A DNA stretch of 64,000 nucleotides from Actinoplanes derwentensis (GCF_900104725.1 NZ_LT629758.1:2852001-2916000); one strand, 5' to 3'; shown: positions 1 to 8,330, counted from the first letter of the stretch. Made by a program: numbers and translations. The notes: a model not told the origin generated them from the letters alone.

Positions 1-139
1 CCACCGCGAAGATGCCCGCGCACAGCAAAATTGATAGCAGTCCGCCGATTAGCAACGACCAACGTCGCTTTGGTTGTACCGCCGGGTTAGGACTCGGCCT
101 GGCCGGCGCTGCCCGCCGGGCTTCTGCGACCACGGTCAT
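1..139 (-). CDS. N-terminus of a single-pass membrane protein, cut by the window edge
   Basis: The frame starts at ATG (minus strand, 139) and stays open to the edge (46 codons). It begins with an Ala/Arg/Pro-rich cytoplasmic stretch, then a basic KRRW anchor and a hydrophobic helix (SLLIGGLLSILLCAGIFAV). This layout is common at the start of actinobacterial SAF-domain proteins that sit in secretion/pilus-like clusters, but the diagnostic domain lies outside the window, so the assignment is only a guess. The 270 bp to the right separate it from a divergent winged-helix gene and presumably hold both promoters. Confidence 0.5.
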   Translation of the reverse strand, partial: MTVVAEARRAAPARPSPNPAVQPKRRWSLLIGGLLSILLCAGIFAV

Positions 140-411
140 GGATCATCACCCCCGTAGCAAAACGCGAATCTCCGTCGTACCGGAGATCCAGAAGGCGTCG
201 CCACGGACAAGTGCGTACGTAGATCGCCTACGTACACCGTGTACGTTCGCCACGACAGTGAGTCGCCGCGCTTCTCGCAGCGTACCCACAGATAAGGACA
301 TGTCACGATTCGTCATCGCACGAACGGCTGATAGATGATCGTCCAATTAGGGCAGAGCCGTCAGACCTTTCGGCATCGAATCGGAAACCGTTTGCCGCTG
401 GCGATCACCCG

Positions 412-786
412 ATGGCACGGTATTTAGGTTCTCGTGCAACTTGCAGACTCGGGGGAGTCAAGATTGACATCGAGCAGCTAATCCGTATTTCCGACCTGTT
501 TCGCTTTCGCTGGGATCCGCCAATCCTGGCCGTACTCGCCGAAGCGCCGTTCCGGTTCCGCGCCCTGCATGGGCGCCTGGAGACGCACGTCGGCGAACAC
601 GTAGACGACAACGCGTTGACGCGAAGTTTGAATCGCTTGACGCGTGCGGGGCTGGTTCGGATCGACGCTATCCGATCAGGTCGGCGGCCGATCAAGACGT
701 ACAGCCTGAGCGACAGAGGTCGCGAGCACCTGGCGATCTACGAGGCGCTCGTCGCTGTCTATACGCACCCGCCATCGGCAAAGTGA
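412..786 (+). CDS. winged-helix transcriptional regulator (HxlR/PadR-like)
   Basis: A 124-residue protein with a winged-helix pattern. Helices span about residues 23-85, and the segment DNALTRSLNRLTRAGLVR looks like the recognition helix running into the wing, followed by YSLSDRGREHL, a typical end of the wing in MarR/HxlR-type folds. There is no effector domain. The start is uncertain because the first 15 residues do not look conserved and no good ribosome-binding site precedes the ATG. It stands alone, transcribed away from the membrane protein at the window edge. It probably regulates genes of the integrated element, but no operator was recognised. Confidence 0.6.
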   Translation: MARYLGSRATCRLGGVKIDIEQLIRISDLFRFRWDPPILAVLAEAPFRFRALHGRLETHVGEHVDDNALTRSLNRLTRAGLVRIDAIRSGRRPIKTYSLSDRGREHLAIYEALVAVYTHPPSAK

Positions 787-931
787 GGCGGCTTATGCCC
801 CGTCCACGAGCGACCCTCGATGGAGCGTACGCAGACTACAGACAGCATGTACGTGCCCAACTGTCAGTAGCGCACCGGCGTGTCCTCCGGTAGGAAAGAT
901 CGCTCGGGGCCTCTCGTGTTGGAGGACAGGC

Positions 932-1525
932 ATGAAACGCACAAACCCAGGACCGATTCTGGCGGCAGCGCTCGCGATGGCGGTGACGACACTGACCGCG
1001 TGCACGGACCGCGACCCGCCACCGGTCGAAATACCGACGGCCAGCTCGTCAGTGCCAGCACCAACCCCGTCAGCTCCATCACCGACGCCGTCCGCGACAC
1101 TGCTGACGGCCGCCGAGGCCAAACAGCAGGCACTCGTGGCCTACATGGGAATGCAGGCAGCCTTCGCCGCCGCTGGCCAGACCAGTAATCCGGACCACCC
1201 GGACCTTCGCAAGTACACCACCGGAGCAGCGCTGGACCTTTTCACGACGGCACTGGCCAAGAGGAAGCAGGAAGGCGTCATCTCGCGAGGCGAAACCGTC
1301 AACCACGCCAAGGTGACCGCGGTGAGCCCGGCCAAGGCCCCGACGAAGGCGGTGGTCGAGGACTGCATGGACACCAGCAAGACCGAGCTCTACAAGGCAA
1401 ATGGTGGTCCGGTCTCCCAAGACAAAGGCGGATTCCGGCTGGCGCTGGCAAATCTCGAACTCGCCAACGGCTCCTGGAAAGTCACCGATCTAGCGGTACG
1501 AGGGGTGGGGTCGTGCAAACCGTAA
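932..1525 (+). CDS. secreted lipoprotein of unknown function
   Basis: A 197-residue predicted lipoprotein. It has a signal peptide with lipobox LTAC (Cys about residue 24), then a Pro/Ser/Thr-rich linker (about 30-55), then a compact domain of about 140 residues with two Cys that could pair. The domain has the size and spacing of NTF2-like or DUF-type extracytoplasmic domains, but I cannot name a family. A strong ribosome-binding site (GGAGGA) sits 7 bases before the ATG. Its stop overlaps the start of the next exported protein by 13 bases, so the two are translationally coupled and probably act together outside the membrane. Confidence 0.7.
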   Translation: MKRTNPGPILAAALAMAVTTLTACTDRDPPPVEIPTASSSVPAPTPSAPSPTPSATLLTAAEAKQQALVAYMGMQAAFAAAGQTSNPDHPDLRKYTTGAALDLFTTALAKRKQEGVISRGETVNHAKVTAVSPAKAPTKAVVEDCMDTSKTELYKANGGPVSQDKGGFRLALANLELANGSWKVTDLAVRGVGSCKP

Positions 1526-2370
1526 GGCGCCTGCTGCTACCGCTGATTGCGGTGCTCGCGTTGCTCACCGTAACGCCAGGTGTGAGCCGGGCGGATGGCT
1601 GGGGAGGGGTCGACTGCTCCACATCGCCCAATAACCCCGGCTGCACGGTCGAGGTCGGCTACACCGGCGGCGGCAGCGGCAATAGCGGAGATGGCGGTGG
1701 GAGCATCTCGTGCACCATCGGCGGTCAGCCCGTGGAGTGCTACAACGAATTCGGCTGGCTCGGCAGCGACGGCTGCTACTACGGCAAGGACGCAGGTGGA
1801 TACTTGCCGGCCAACCAGTGGATCAAGACCTGTATCAATCCCGAGACGGACGAGACGACCGACTGGGGCATCGTGATACTGGACCAGCCGCCCGCGGCGC
1901 TTGGCGTTCTCACCCAACGCGCCGTCGACAGCCTCGAGATCCCCACTCCCGCCATCGCGGCCAATCCCAAGTTCACCACCACCCAGGTCGTCTGGGTTCC
2001 GGTGTGGTGGTGGGTGCAGCCCGGATGGTGGCAGACCCAGACTGCGTCCGCCTCCGCAGGTGGGCTGACCATCACCGCCAGAGCCGTACCCAAGAAGATC
2101 ACCTGGGACGCGGGCGACGGCACTTCCGCCCGCGTATGTGACGGTCCGGGAACTCCGTGGACTGCAGCGGCCGGCATGGACAGTGAGTCACCGACCTGTG
2201 GGCACACCTACAGAATCCCCTCGGGCAGAAGCGGCTACACCGTCCGAGCCATCGCGACATGGGATATCTCTTGGAGTGGCGGCGGATTCTCCGGAACTGA
2301 ACCGGCGATCACGACTGCCACCACAGCTAACGTCACCGTGACTCAACAACGCTCGGTCGTGTCCGGTTAG
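1513..2370 (+). CDS. secreted Trp/Gly-rich protein with PKD-like C-terminal region
   Basis: A 285-residue exported protein starting at GTG inside the lipoprotein gene. It has a signal peptide (about 1-27, ending SRA), a Cys- and Gly-rich N-terminal region, a Trp cluster (VWVPVWWWVQPGWWQ, about 160-175), and a C-terminal region with the pattern WDAGDGTSARVCDG...CGHTYR..., which resembles the VxWDFGDG/HxY pattern of PKD-like beta-sandwiches. Similar proteins occur beside SAF-domain, TadA-ATPase and lipoprotein genes in actinomycetes; this is recalled family context, not a search result. It is the last gene of the operon, about 100 bp before a terminator-like hairpin. Confidence 0.7.
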   Translation: MQTVRRLLLPLIAVLALLTVTPGVSRADGWGGVDCSTSPNNPGCTVEVGYTGGGSGNSGDGGGSISCTIGGQPVECYNEFGWLGSDGCYYGKDAGGYLPANQWIKTCINPETDETTDWGIVILDQPPAALGVLTQRAVDSLEIPTPAIAANPKFTTTQVVWVPVWWWVQPGWWQTQTASASAGGLTITARAVPKKITWDAGDGTSARVCDGPGTPWTAAAGMDSESPTCGHTYRIPSGRSGYTVRAIATWDISWSGGGFSGTEPAITTATTANVTVTQQRSVVSG

Positions 2371-2988
2371 TTTGCCGACAGATCTGACGATTCCTCGCAT
2401 CGGGAAGTCTCATCGGATTTCCGGGCGGCGATGATTTCTTCCGCATAGCTCCTTACGAGTGCCGGATGGCCTGCAGAGTCCACTGCTCTGCGGGCCATTT
2501 GCCGTTTCTGACATCCTGCCACCTGTGAGATTGACGAGCCTGGTCATCGTTGCGTACGGCCGGCCCTTCAGCTTGTTGGTAAATTGACTAAGTAGCGCAG
2601 GTCTACTGCTTGGCGTTTTCCTTTTGCTGTGTGCCGTCAGAGCTGTCGATACACGGGCTGTGTGCGGGGTGCCGTCAACCGGTGTCATCCTTCTTCGCGC
2701 GGTGGGCGTTGCCGACACGAAGGCAAGCCTCACGAGCATCCGTATCTGCATGAGGAGCAAGGGCAGGTCCGATGGATCGCGGCCCCCTTCGAGGTGGCTG
2801 GTACCCGAGTTGTGCTCGAACGGCTGCGGCCGTAATGGGACAGGGGATCTCGATGGTTCATGCCTGCGAGATTCCGTGCTCAATGGCGAGTGAAATGAAG
2901 TCCGATAAGAAATTCATGTTGCGAAAGGAGTCCCCGGATATGAATCCGCTGATATTGCAGTTTGATAGTCAAGAAAAGGGAACAAAAT
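2371..2988 (+). other. 618-bp region without a confident gene
   Basis: This stretch has lower GC than its surroundings. It holds the terminator-like hairpin (listed separately) and one weak plus-strand frame, 2629-2835 (GTG start, 68 aa, many Cys and His, ending ...RWIAAPFEVAGTRVVLERLRP). That frame has acceptable codon use at its 3' end but no ribosome-binding site; it could be a small zinc-binding protein of the element or chance. Nothing else persuasive was seen on either strand. Confidence 0.4.
2468..2503 (+). terminator. hairpin downstream of the lipoprotein operon
   Basis: GGCCTGCAGAG (2468-2478) and CTCTGCGGGCC (2486-2496) form an 11-bp stem with one G-T pair and a 7-base loop, followed by a T-containing tail (ATTTGCCGTTT). 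It sits about 100 bp after the stop of the secreted-protein gene, so it is a plausible intrinsic terminator. Confidence 0.4.
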
Positions 2989-3198
2989 ATGACAGGTTTG
3001 CAATGGAACCCCCCTGATGGGGTAGCTGGCGGATATGATCAGTATGGCTACGCGACGTCGGGTCAGGCGGAAAATGAATCGGACGTTACGGTTCTGTCCC
3101 TGACTGTCACGCCGGAAGCTGCGCGCGCCCTGCTGGCTCTGCTCATCGGAGTCCACCGGAAGCGCGAGAAATTGCACAACCCCAAGGAGGAAAGATGA
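2989..3198 (+). CDS. small protein coupled to the serine recombinase
   Basis: A 69-residue frame beginning MTGLQWNPPDGVAGGYDQYG and ending in a basic tail (HRKREKLHNPKEER). An AAAAGG ribosome-binding site lies about 9 bases before the ATG. Its stop overlaps the recombinase start (ATGA), and the recombinase ribosome-binding site GGAGGAAAG is inside its last codons, so it is a translationally coupled leader gene. A middle stretch (VTVLSLTVTPEAARALLALLIGV) could form an amphipathic or hydrophobic helix. Small companions upstream of integrases often act in directionality or control, but no family is recognised and the role is inferred from position only. Confidence 0.6.
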   Translation: MTGLQWNPPDGVAGGYDQYGYATSGQAENESDVTVLSLTVTPEAARALLALLIGVHRKREKLHNPKEER

Positions 3199-4934
3199 CG
3201 ATAGATCACGCGCGGATCGCCGCCGATTTCGCGAAAGAGAGCTTCGTCGACGCGAAGCTCTCTTTCGCTTTCTATGGCCGCGTCTCCACCGAGGACAACC
3301 AGGATCCCGAGTCGTCCCGGCGCTGGCAGCTCTCGTTGGCGCGGAATCTCATCACGTCGCGTGGTGGGGTGATCGACGACGGTTTCCAGTTTTTCGACGT
3401 CGGGCAGAGTCGCTCGCTGCCGTGGTCGCGTCGCCCGGAGGCGAACCGCCTGCTGGCGGCGTTGCGAGACCCCGGGCGTGGGTTCACCGCGGTGGTGATC
3501 GGTGAGCCGCATCGCGCGTTCTACGGCAACCAGTTCGGTCTGACGCTGCCGCTGTTCGCCCACTACGGGGTGCAACTGTGGGTGCCGGAGGTCGGTGGCC
3601 CGATCGACCCCGACAACGAGGCCCACGACCTGGTCATGTCGGTGTTCGGCGGGATGAGCAAGGGCGAGCGGAACCGGATCAAGATCCGGGTCCGGACCGC
3701 GATGGCATCACAGACACAGGTCGAGGGCCGGTTCCTGGGTGGCCGTCCACCGTACGGCTACACCCTGGCCGATCTGGGCCCGCACCTGAACCCGGCCAAG
3801 GCCGCCGACGGGCGGCACCTGCGCGGGCTGGTGCCCGATCCGAACACCGCTCCGGTGGTGCAGCGTATCTACGCCGAGTTCCTCGCCGGGAACGGTCTCT
3901 ACGTGATCGCGGAAGGGCTCACCGCCGAGGGGATCCTGAGCCCGTCGGGTTACGACCGTAAGCGGAACCCGCACCGGCCGGGAATCGCCTGGTCGAAGAG
4001 TGCGGTGCGGGTGATCCTGACCAACCCCCGCTACACCGGCCGTCAGGTGTGGAACCGGCAACGCACCGACGAGGTCCTTCTCGACGTCAACGACGTCGCG
4101 CTGGGCAACACCACGGTCCAGCGGTGGAACCCGAAGGACCGCTGGGTGGTCTCCAAGGAGATCGTGCACACGCCGCTGATCGACGCCGACACCTTCGAAC
4201 AGGTCCAGCAGGTTCTGCAGGGCCGAGGCTCTGGTCCCGGGTTCGAGCACAAGAAGCACCGCAGCCGGCATCCGTACGTACTCAAAGGTCTGGTCTACTG
4301 CGGGTTGTGTCACCGCCGGATGCAAGGCCAGCGCTCCAACGGCGAGGCCTACTACCGGTGCCGGTACGCCCAGGAGTACGCCCTGGCCAACAAGATCGAC
4401 CACCCGCGTAACGTCTATCTCCGGGAACGCGACATCGTCGGCAGCCTTGACACGGCTCTGGCGGCGGCGTTCGCGCCCGGCCGTCTCGCGGACACCGTCG
4501 CGATGATGGCGGCGGCGCAGGATCCCGAGCCGGTGGAGAGTGAGCCGGTGCGGCAGGCGCGGGCCCGGCTGGCCGACTGTGACACGAAACTCGCCCAATA
4601 CCGGGCGGCCCTGGAATCCGGCGCGGACCCGGTGGTGGTCACCGGCTGGATCACCGAGGTCCAGAACCAGCGCAGGCAGGCCACCGAGGTGCTGAACGCG
4701 CCCCGGCCGCAGCGAGCCGCGCGGATGAGCCCGGAACAGATCGCCGACCTCATCGGGCAACTCGGTGACATCGTCACCGTTCTGGACGAGGCGGATCCCG
4801 ACGATCGGGCCGAGGTCTACCGGCAGCTCGGGCTGCGGCTCACGTATCATCCGGAAATGCAGAAAGTCCGCGTCCAGGCACAGCCTGTAGCGGACTCTCA
4901 TGGGGATTTAGTTTGTGTCCGAGGGGGGACTTGA
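3195..4934 (+). CDS. large serine recombinase / integrase
   Basis: A 579-residue site-specific recombinase. The resolvase/invertase catalytic domain (about 24-165) opens with FYGRVSTEDNQ, with nucleophile Ser31, and contains GGMSKGERNRIKIRV at its end. The recombinase domain (about 180-330) includes GGRPPYGY and AVRVILTNPRYTGRQVWNR. A zinc ribbon follows (CGLC...YRC, about 370-395), then a coiled-coil region and a C-terminal tail. The length is normal for the family. The start is the ATG overlapping the upstream small gene. The final codons (..VCVRGGT) are read from the 3' end of tRNA-Leu, so the tRNA gene supplies the protein's C-terminus. It should integrate and excise the element lying to the left. 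Confidence 0.92.
   Translation: MTIDHARIAADFAKESFVDAKLSFAFYGRVSTEDNQDPESSRRWQLSLARNLITSRGGVIDDGFQFFDVGQSRSLPWSRRPEANRLLAALRDPGRGFTAVVIGEPHRAFYGNQFGLTLPLFAHYGVQLWVPEVGGPIDPDNEAHDLVMSVFGGMSKGERNRIKIRVRTAMASQTQVEGRFLGGRPPYGYTLADLGPHLNPAKAADGRHLRGLVPDPNTAPVVQRIYAEFLAGNGLYVIAEGLTAEGILSPSGYDRKRNPHRPGIAWSKSAVRVILTNPRYTGRQVWNRQRTDEVLLDVNDVALGNTTVQRWNPKDRWVVSKEIVHTPLIDADTFEQVQQVLQGRGSGPGFEHKKHRSRHPYVLKGLVYCGLCHRRMQGQRSNGEAYYRCRYAQEYALANKIDHPRNVYLRERDIVGSLDTALAAAFAPGRLADTVAMMAAAQDPEPVESEPVRQARARLADCDTKLAQYRAALESGADPVVVTGWITEVQNQRRQATEVLNAPRPQRAARMSPEQIADLIGQLGDIVTVLDEADPDDRAEVYRQLGLRLTYHPEMQKVRVQAQPVADSHGDLVCVRGGT
3231..3268. promoter_or_regulatory. 16-bp perfect hairpin at the 5' end of the recombinase gene
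   Basis: GCGAAAGAGAGCTTCG (3231-3246) is followed after six bases by its exact reverse complement (3253-3268) and then CTTTCT. It lies within codons 13-25 of the recombinase, before the catalytic domain, so it can form a strong mRNA stem close to the start codon and resembles an intrinsic terminator/attenuator. It could equally be a protein-binding palindrome or part of the recombination site. Confidence 0.6.
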
Positions 4935-4940
4935 ACCCCC
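4912..4940. other. candidate attachment-site junction (3' end of tRNA-Leu / recombinase 3' end)
   Basis: The recombinase coding sequence runs 19 bases into the tRNA-Leu gene and terminates in its T-arm (TGA at 4932-4934). The integrase points at the 3' end of the tRNA, the standard geometry of a tRNA-integrated element whose body lies downstream of the tRNA, here to the left. No second copy of the tRNA 3' end was found in the window, so the other att site should lie beyond the left edge. The exact core is not defined. Confidence 0.5.
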
Positions 4941-4999
4941 ACGCCCGTTAAGGGCACTAGCACCTCAAGCTAGCGCGTCTGCCATTCCGCCACCCGGAC
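4916..4999 (-). tRNA. tRNA-Leu (anticodon GAG)
   Basis: An 84-nt class II tRNA read on the minus strand. The 7-bp acceptor stem is 5' GTCCGGG with 3' CTCGGAC plus discriminator A. The anticodon loop TTGAGGT carries GAG, inside a GCTAG/CTAGT stem. There is a long variable arm (TGCCCTTAACGGGCG) and a T-arm GGGGG-TTCAAGT-CCCCC. The CCA end is not encoded. It reads CUC/CUU leucine codons. It is also the integration target of the neighbouring element. Confidence 0.95.
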
Positions 5000-5014
5000 C
5001 TGCCTGAACAACCT

Positions 5015-5040
5015 AGCAAGTCGATCATGATCGACTTGCT
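5015..5040. repeat. 26-bp perfect palindrome upstream of tRNA-Leu
   Basis: AGCAAGTCGATCA is directly followed by its reverse complement. It lies 16 bp upstream of the 5' end of tRNA-Leu and 134 bp downstream of the decayed esterase stop. It could be a terminator for the minus-strand esterase, although no T-run follows on that strand, or a regulator-binding site. Confidence 0.6.
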
Positions 5041-5173
5041 TCGGGGGCCTCGGTCGTCGTCACCATGAGTGTTCCCGGCGGCACCGCGCCGACGTTGGAC
5101 GCGCACCTCATCGTGGTCGCTGTCGCCGGGATAGCGGCCCCGTCGCGGTCTTCATTGCGGCCAGGCGAGTGAT

Positions 5174-6332
5174 TCACCCGGCGGCTGCCGCCACGAAGTC
5201 GGCGCCGGCTGCCGGTTCGCACCGATGGACCTCCGGACAGTCGGGTGACGGCGCGTCCAGGAATGCTGTGGGCCGGCCGCGCAGATGCAGGTCGAGGAAC
5301 GCGCGGACGTACCGGCGGGTGATCTCGGCGCCACGCGGCCCGGTCAGTTCGGTCCCGAGGTCGAGGCCGGCCTGTTCGGCGAGCAAGGCGAGATCGGTGA
5401 AGTGCAGGTGGATCGCGCCGTCGACGACGAGCCGGCGTTTCCAGCGGGTCAGCAGTGGCCAGTCGCGGTCCCAGTTGCCGGCGGACGGCAGTCCGGGGCT
5501 GAAGTGGTCCTGCCCCGGCCCAGGAACATGAACGGCCGGGACAGGCCGGTGTGGCCGTCGACGTCGATCCCAGCGTCGACGCGGGCGTCCGTCACCATCG
5601 TGGCCTGGGTGGCCGCGCCGCCCACCGGCTGACCGGACATCCCGAAGCGGCGCGGATCGATCAGCGCGGCGCCGTTCCACTGTGGGTGCGGTCCGGTCAG
5701 CTGGTCGAGGACGAAGGAGACGTCGGCGGCCCGGCCTTGCGTGACCGTGCGCCAGAACGCGGGGTCCCGGACCGGTGTCTCGCAGGCGACACAGGTGGTG
5801 ACACGGCCGTCGGGGAACGTGGTGGCGACGCTCTCGTAGGTGTGCTCGATCGCGACCACCACGTACCCGCCGGAGGCCAGGTCCTCGGCTAGACCGGTGA
5901 GTTCACTGCGCGGTTTGCCGAAACCGGGCGAGAGCACGATCAACGGCAGACTGTGCTTACGGCCCGCCGGTTCGGCGTCGGTCCAGGCGTTGGTCCGGAC
6001 CGTGCTGAACAGGTAGGGCGGCGGAAGATCGGTGAGGCCCGCGTCCGCAAGGAGCAGCCGCGATTCGGTGGGCGTCATATATCCCGCCCGGTTCCGCCTG
6101 CCGACCGGGCGGGATACCAGAGCGAGACCACCATTGCTCGTACGCCTACGCCTGGCATCCATGGGTCGGGGCGGGATGTGGTGCCCGCCGGTGCCGGTCC
6201 CGTCGGTGCTGGCAGGCTCATCGGGGCCAGGATCGCCGTGGCCGCGTGAAGTAGTTTCCATGCCGAGGAAACCTGGCTGCCCTCAAGGGACTCAGCATCA
6301 TCTTGAGGATGTATCTCCCGGGACGACCTCAC
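5174..6332 (-). pseudogene. PAF-acetylhydrolase-like alpha/beta hydrolase, decayed
   Basis: The homology runs through three frames. The N-terminal part (about 6332-6090) reads ...LPAPTGPAPAGTTS...VVSLWYPAR, with a hydrophobic leader. The middle (about 6100-5520) reads AGYMTPTESRLLL...LIVLSPGFGKPRSE...VVVAIEHTYESVATTFPDGRV. The C-terminal part (about 5525-5174) reads NWDRDWPLLTRWKRRLVVDGAIHLHFTD. So there are at least two frameshifts, near 6085-6105 and 5515-5530. The nucleophile elbow, normally GHSxG, reads GQPVG, so the catalytic Ser is replaced by Pro; a short piece near the N-terminus also looks lost. Together these point to real decay rather than one sequencing error. Intact relatives are secreted lipases/esterases. 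Confidence 0.8.
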
Positions 6333-6512
6333 ACGACAGCAACCAGGAGCCCGCTTGCCGACTCGACTCCATTTTGGTCACTACACGTAATGTCCGCGGC
6401 CGGTAACCGCGCGCAACACGGTGGCCGATCTCACCTGAGCTGGGTTTTTACGCGAGCGACACAATGCCTTACCGTACTCAGCGTGATCTTTTTCGACGAC
6501 TCGGATGCCGTC

Positions 6513-6668
6513 ATGGTTCAGTACACAGGTACCCCGGACGGGCGGCTCGCCATCCGGACCGTCGCCGGGCGGCTCGCTGCCGGAGCCGGCGCGGCGACGC
6601 TGATGCTCATCGCTGTCGCCGCCGCGGTGGCCGCGACGGTGGCCTTGGTCGGATCAGCGGGCGTGTAG
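6513..6668 (+). CDS. small single-TM protein (tentative)
   Basis: The frame MVQYTGTPDGRLAIRTVAGRL... ends in an Ala/Val-rich hydrophobic helix (about 24-48) and SAGV. A GTG at 6483 in the same frame is an alternative start. There is no clear ribosome-binding site. It is listed because the hydrophobic profile and codon use look protein-like; the rest of the 345-bp gap between the esterase remnant and metG holds nothing else. It converges with metG. Confidence 0.35.
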   Translation: MVQYTGTPDGRLAIRTVAGRLAAGAGAATLMLIAVAAAVAATVALVGSAGV

Positions 6669-6677
6669 CCCGCCGGC

Positions 6678-8135
6678 TCAGCCGAGGGCTCGACCGGATC
6701 GCGGCGCCCAGCGCGGGAAGACCGGCACCGGCCAGCCGACCTGTGTGCCGTGGCCGAGTTGCCGGCGCAGGCGTTCGGCGCCGTCGGGGATGAACGGGCG
6801 CAGTTCGCCGGCCAGTACCCGGCACGTGTCGACGAGACCACCGAGGACGCCGTCGAGACGAGCGGTGTCCCCGGCGCGGGCCAGACGCCACGGCTGTTCG
6901 GCGTCGACCAGGCGGTTCGCGTCGTCGACGACGTCACCGATCGCTGTGGTCGCCGCGCGGAAGTCGTAGGCGTCCAGTGCCCGGTCGATGCGGGCGGGCA
7001 GGCCGGCACACGTCCCGGACACCAGTGGCACGCGCCCGGCCCGGTACTTGTGGACCAGACTCAGCGTGCGGTGCACCAGATTGCCCAGCGCGTTCGCCAA
7101 ATCGCGATCGGCACAATGCACAAGCCGGTCGACGGTGAAGTCGGTGTCCCCCACCGGCGGGACCTCGCGCAGCAGCCACCAGCGCAGCGCGTCGGTGCCG
7201 TACCGTTCGGCCAGTTCGACCGGGTCGACGGTGTTGCCCGAACTCTTGGACAGCTTGACGCCGTCGGCAGTCAGATAGTCGTGCACCAGAATGGTCGTCG
7301 GCAACGGCTGCCGCGCCGACAACAGCAGTGCCAGCCAATGGACGGCGTGGAAACGCACGATGCCCTTACCGATGACGTGCACCCTTTCGGCGGCGTCGAT
7401 CCACCATTTCCGGTACGCCGGATCGTCGCCGTACCCCAGCGCGGTCACGTAACTGGCCAGCGCGTCCCACCACACGTAGACGACCTGGGTGGGATCGCCG
7501 GGCACCGAGACTCCCCAGCCGGCGGCACGCGTGGCCGGCCGGGAGACACTGAAATCGGCCAGACCGGCCCGGACGAACGCGAGAACCTCATTACGTCGCG
7601 CGTCCGGCACGATGCGCACCTGCCCCGATTCCAGCACCCGCAACAGCCGATTCTGATGACGCGACAACCTGAAGAACCAATTGCTTTCTTGTACGCGTTC
7701 AAGCTCCCGCCCGTGCTCCGGGCAACGACTGTCGGACCGGAACTGTTCGCAGCCGGTGCAGTACAGCCCGGTATAGCTGCGCTGGTAGAAGTCGCCTGCC
7801 TCGGCGCACTGCTGCCACAACCGGCGCACTCCGGCGGCGTGCCGGACATCGGTGCTGGTGGCGATGAAGTCATCGAACGACAGCGCCAACGGTTCGCGCA
7901 GACCGGCGAAACGGGCGCTGTTACCGGCGACGAACGTCGCGGTGTCCACTCCGGCGGCGCGGGCGGCGGCCACGTTCTTCAGAGCGTTGTCGTCGGTGCC
8001 GGTCAGGAACCGCACCCGCTGACCACGTGACCGGCGATGGCGGGCCAGCACGTCGGCCTGCACCAGCTCCAGGGCGTGTCCCAGATGCGGGGCTGCGTTG
8101 ACGTACGGGATAGCCGTGGTGATGTAGAAAGACAT
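6678..8135 (-). CDS. metG: methionyl-tRNA synthetase
   Basis: A 485-residue class I synthetase charging tRNA-Met. It starts MSFYITTAIPYVNAAPHLGHA; the HIGH-type signature is HLGH. A zinc-binding insertion (YCTGCEQFRSDSRCPEHG, about 125-142) and ESNWFFRLS follow. Further conserved MetRS blocks are VVYVWWDALASYVTALGY and VIGKGIVRFHAVHWLALLL, then the KMSKS loop as DGVKLSKSSGN. An alpha-helical anticodon-binding domain fills the C-terminus, and there is no EMAPII tail. GGAGGAGGAATC precedes the ATG. I cannot tell whether this is the only MetRS of the genome; the flanking region is rather accessory. No T-box motif was recognised in the 195-bp leader. Confidence 0.9.
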   Translation of the reverse strand: MSFYITTAIPYVNAAPHLGHALELVQADVLARHRRSRGQRVRFLTGTDDNALKNVAAARAAGVDTATFVAGNSARFAGLREPLALSFDDFIATSTDVRHAAGVRRLWQQCAEAGDFYQRSYTGLYCTGCEQFRSDSRCPEHGRELERVQESNWFFRLSRHQNRLLRVLESGQVRIVPDARRNEVLAFVRAGLADFSVSRPATRAAGWGVSVPGDPTQVVYVWWDALASYVTALGYGDDPAYRKWWIDAAERVHVIGKGIVRFHAVHWLALLLSARQPLPTTILVHDYLTADGVKLSKSSGNTVDPVELAERYGTDALRWWLLREVPPVGDTDFTVDRLVHCADRDLANALGNLVHRTLSLVHKYRAGRVPLVSGTCAGLPARIDRALDAYDFRAATTAIGDVVDDANRLVDAEQPWRLARAGDTARLDGVLGGLVDTCRVLAGELRPFIPDGAERLRRQLGHGTQVGWPVPVFPRWAPRSGRALG

Positions 8136-8330
8136 GATTCCTCCTCCGCCCTGCCGCGAACGAGGAACCAGGAGCCAAGCCCTCGCACGGCGGGGACCTG
8201 GTCGTCGAAAGTCGTGCTAACGCACGCCGAACAGCCCCGGAGCAGGGCGTGTCATCAGATTCCGGCATGGCTGCATGACACGCATCGTGGCACCCGGCGC
8301 GGTGCTCGGCAAACGCTTTCCGGGCTGGAT

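Noticed and set aside
3005..3014. GGAACCCCCC as a second copy of the tRNA-Leu 3' end (att site)
   Set aside because: Only about 8 bases match the tRNA T-arm and the flanks differ, so this is chance similarity.
3708..4901. A 397-codon antisense frame opposite the recombinase
   Set aside because: No recognisable domain; the plus strand carries a complete serine recombinase.
8136..8330. Possible T-box or other riboswitch before metG
   Set aside because: No T-box consensus (GGTACCGCG-like) and no conserved stem set was found; the gap looks like an ordinary leader.
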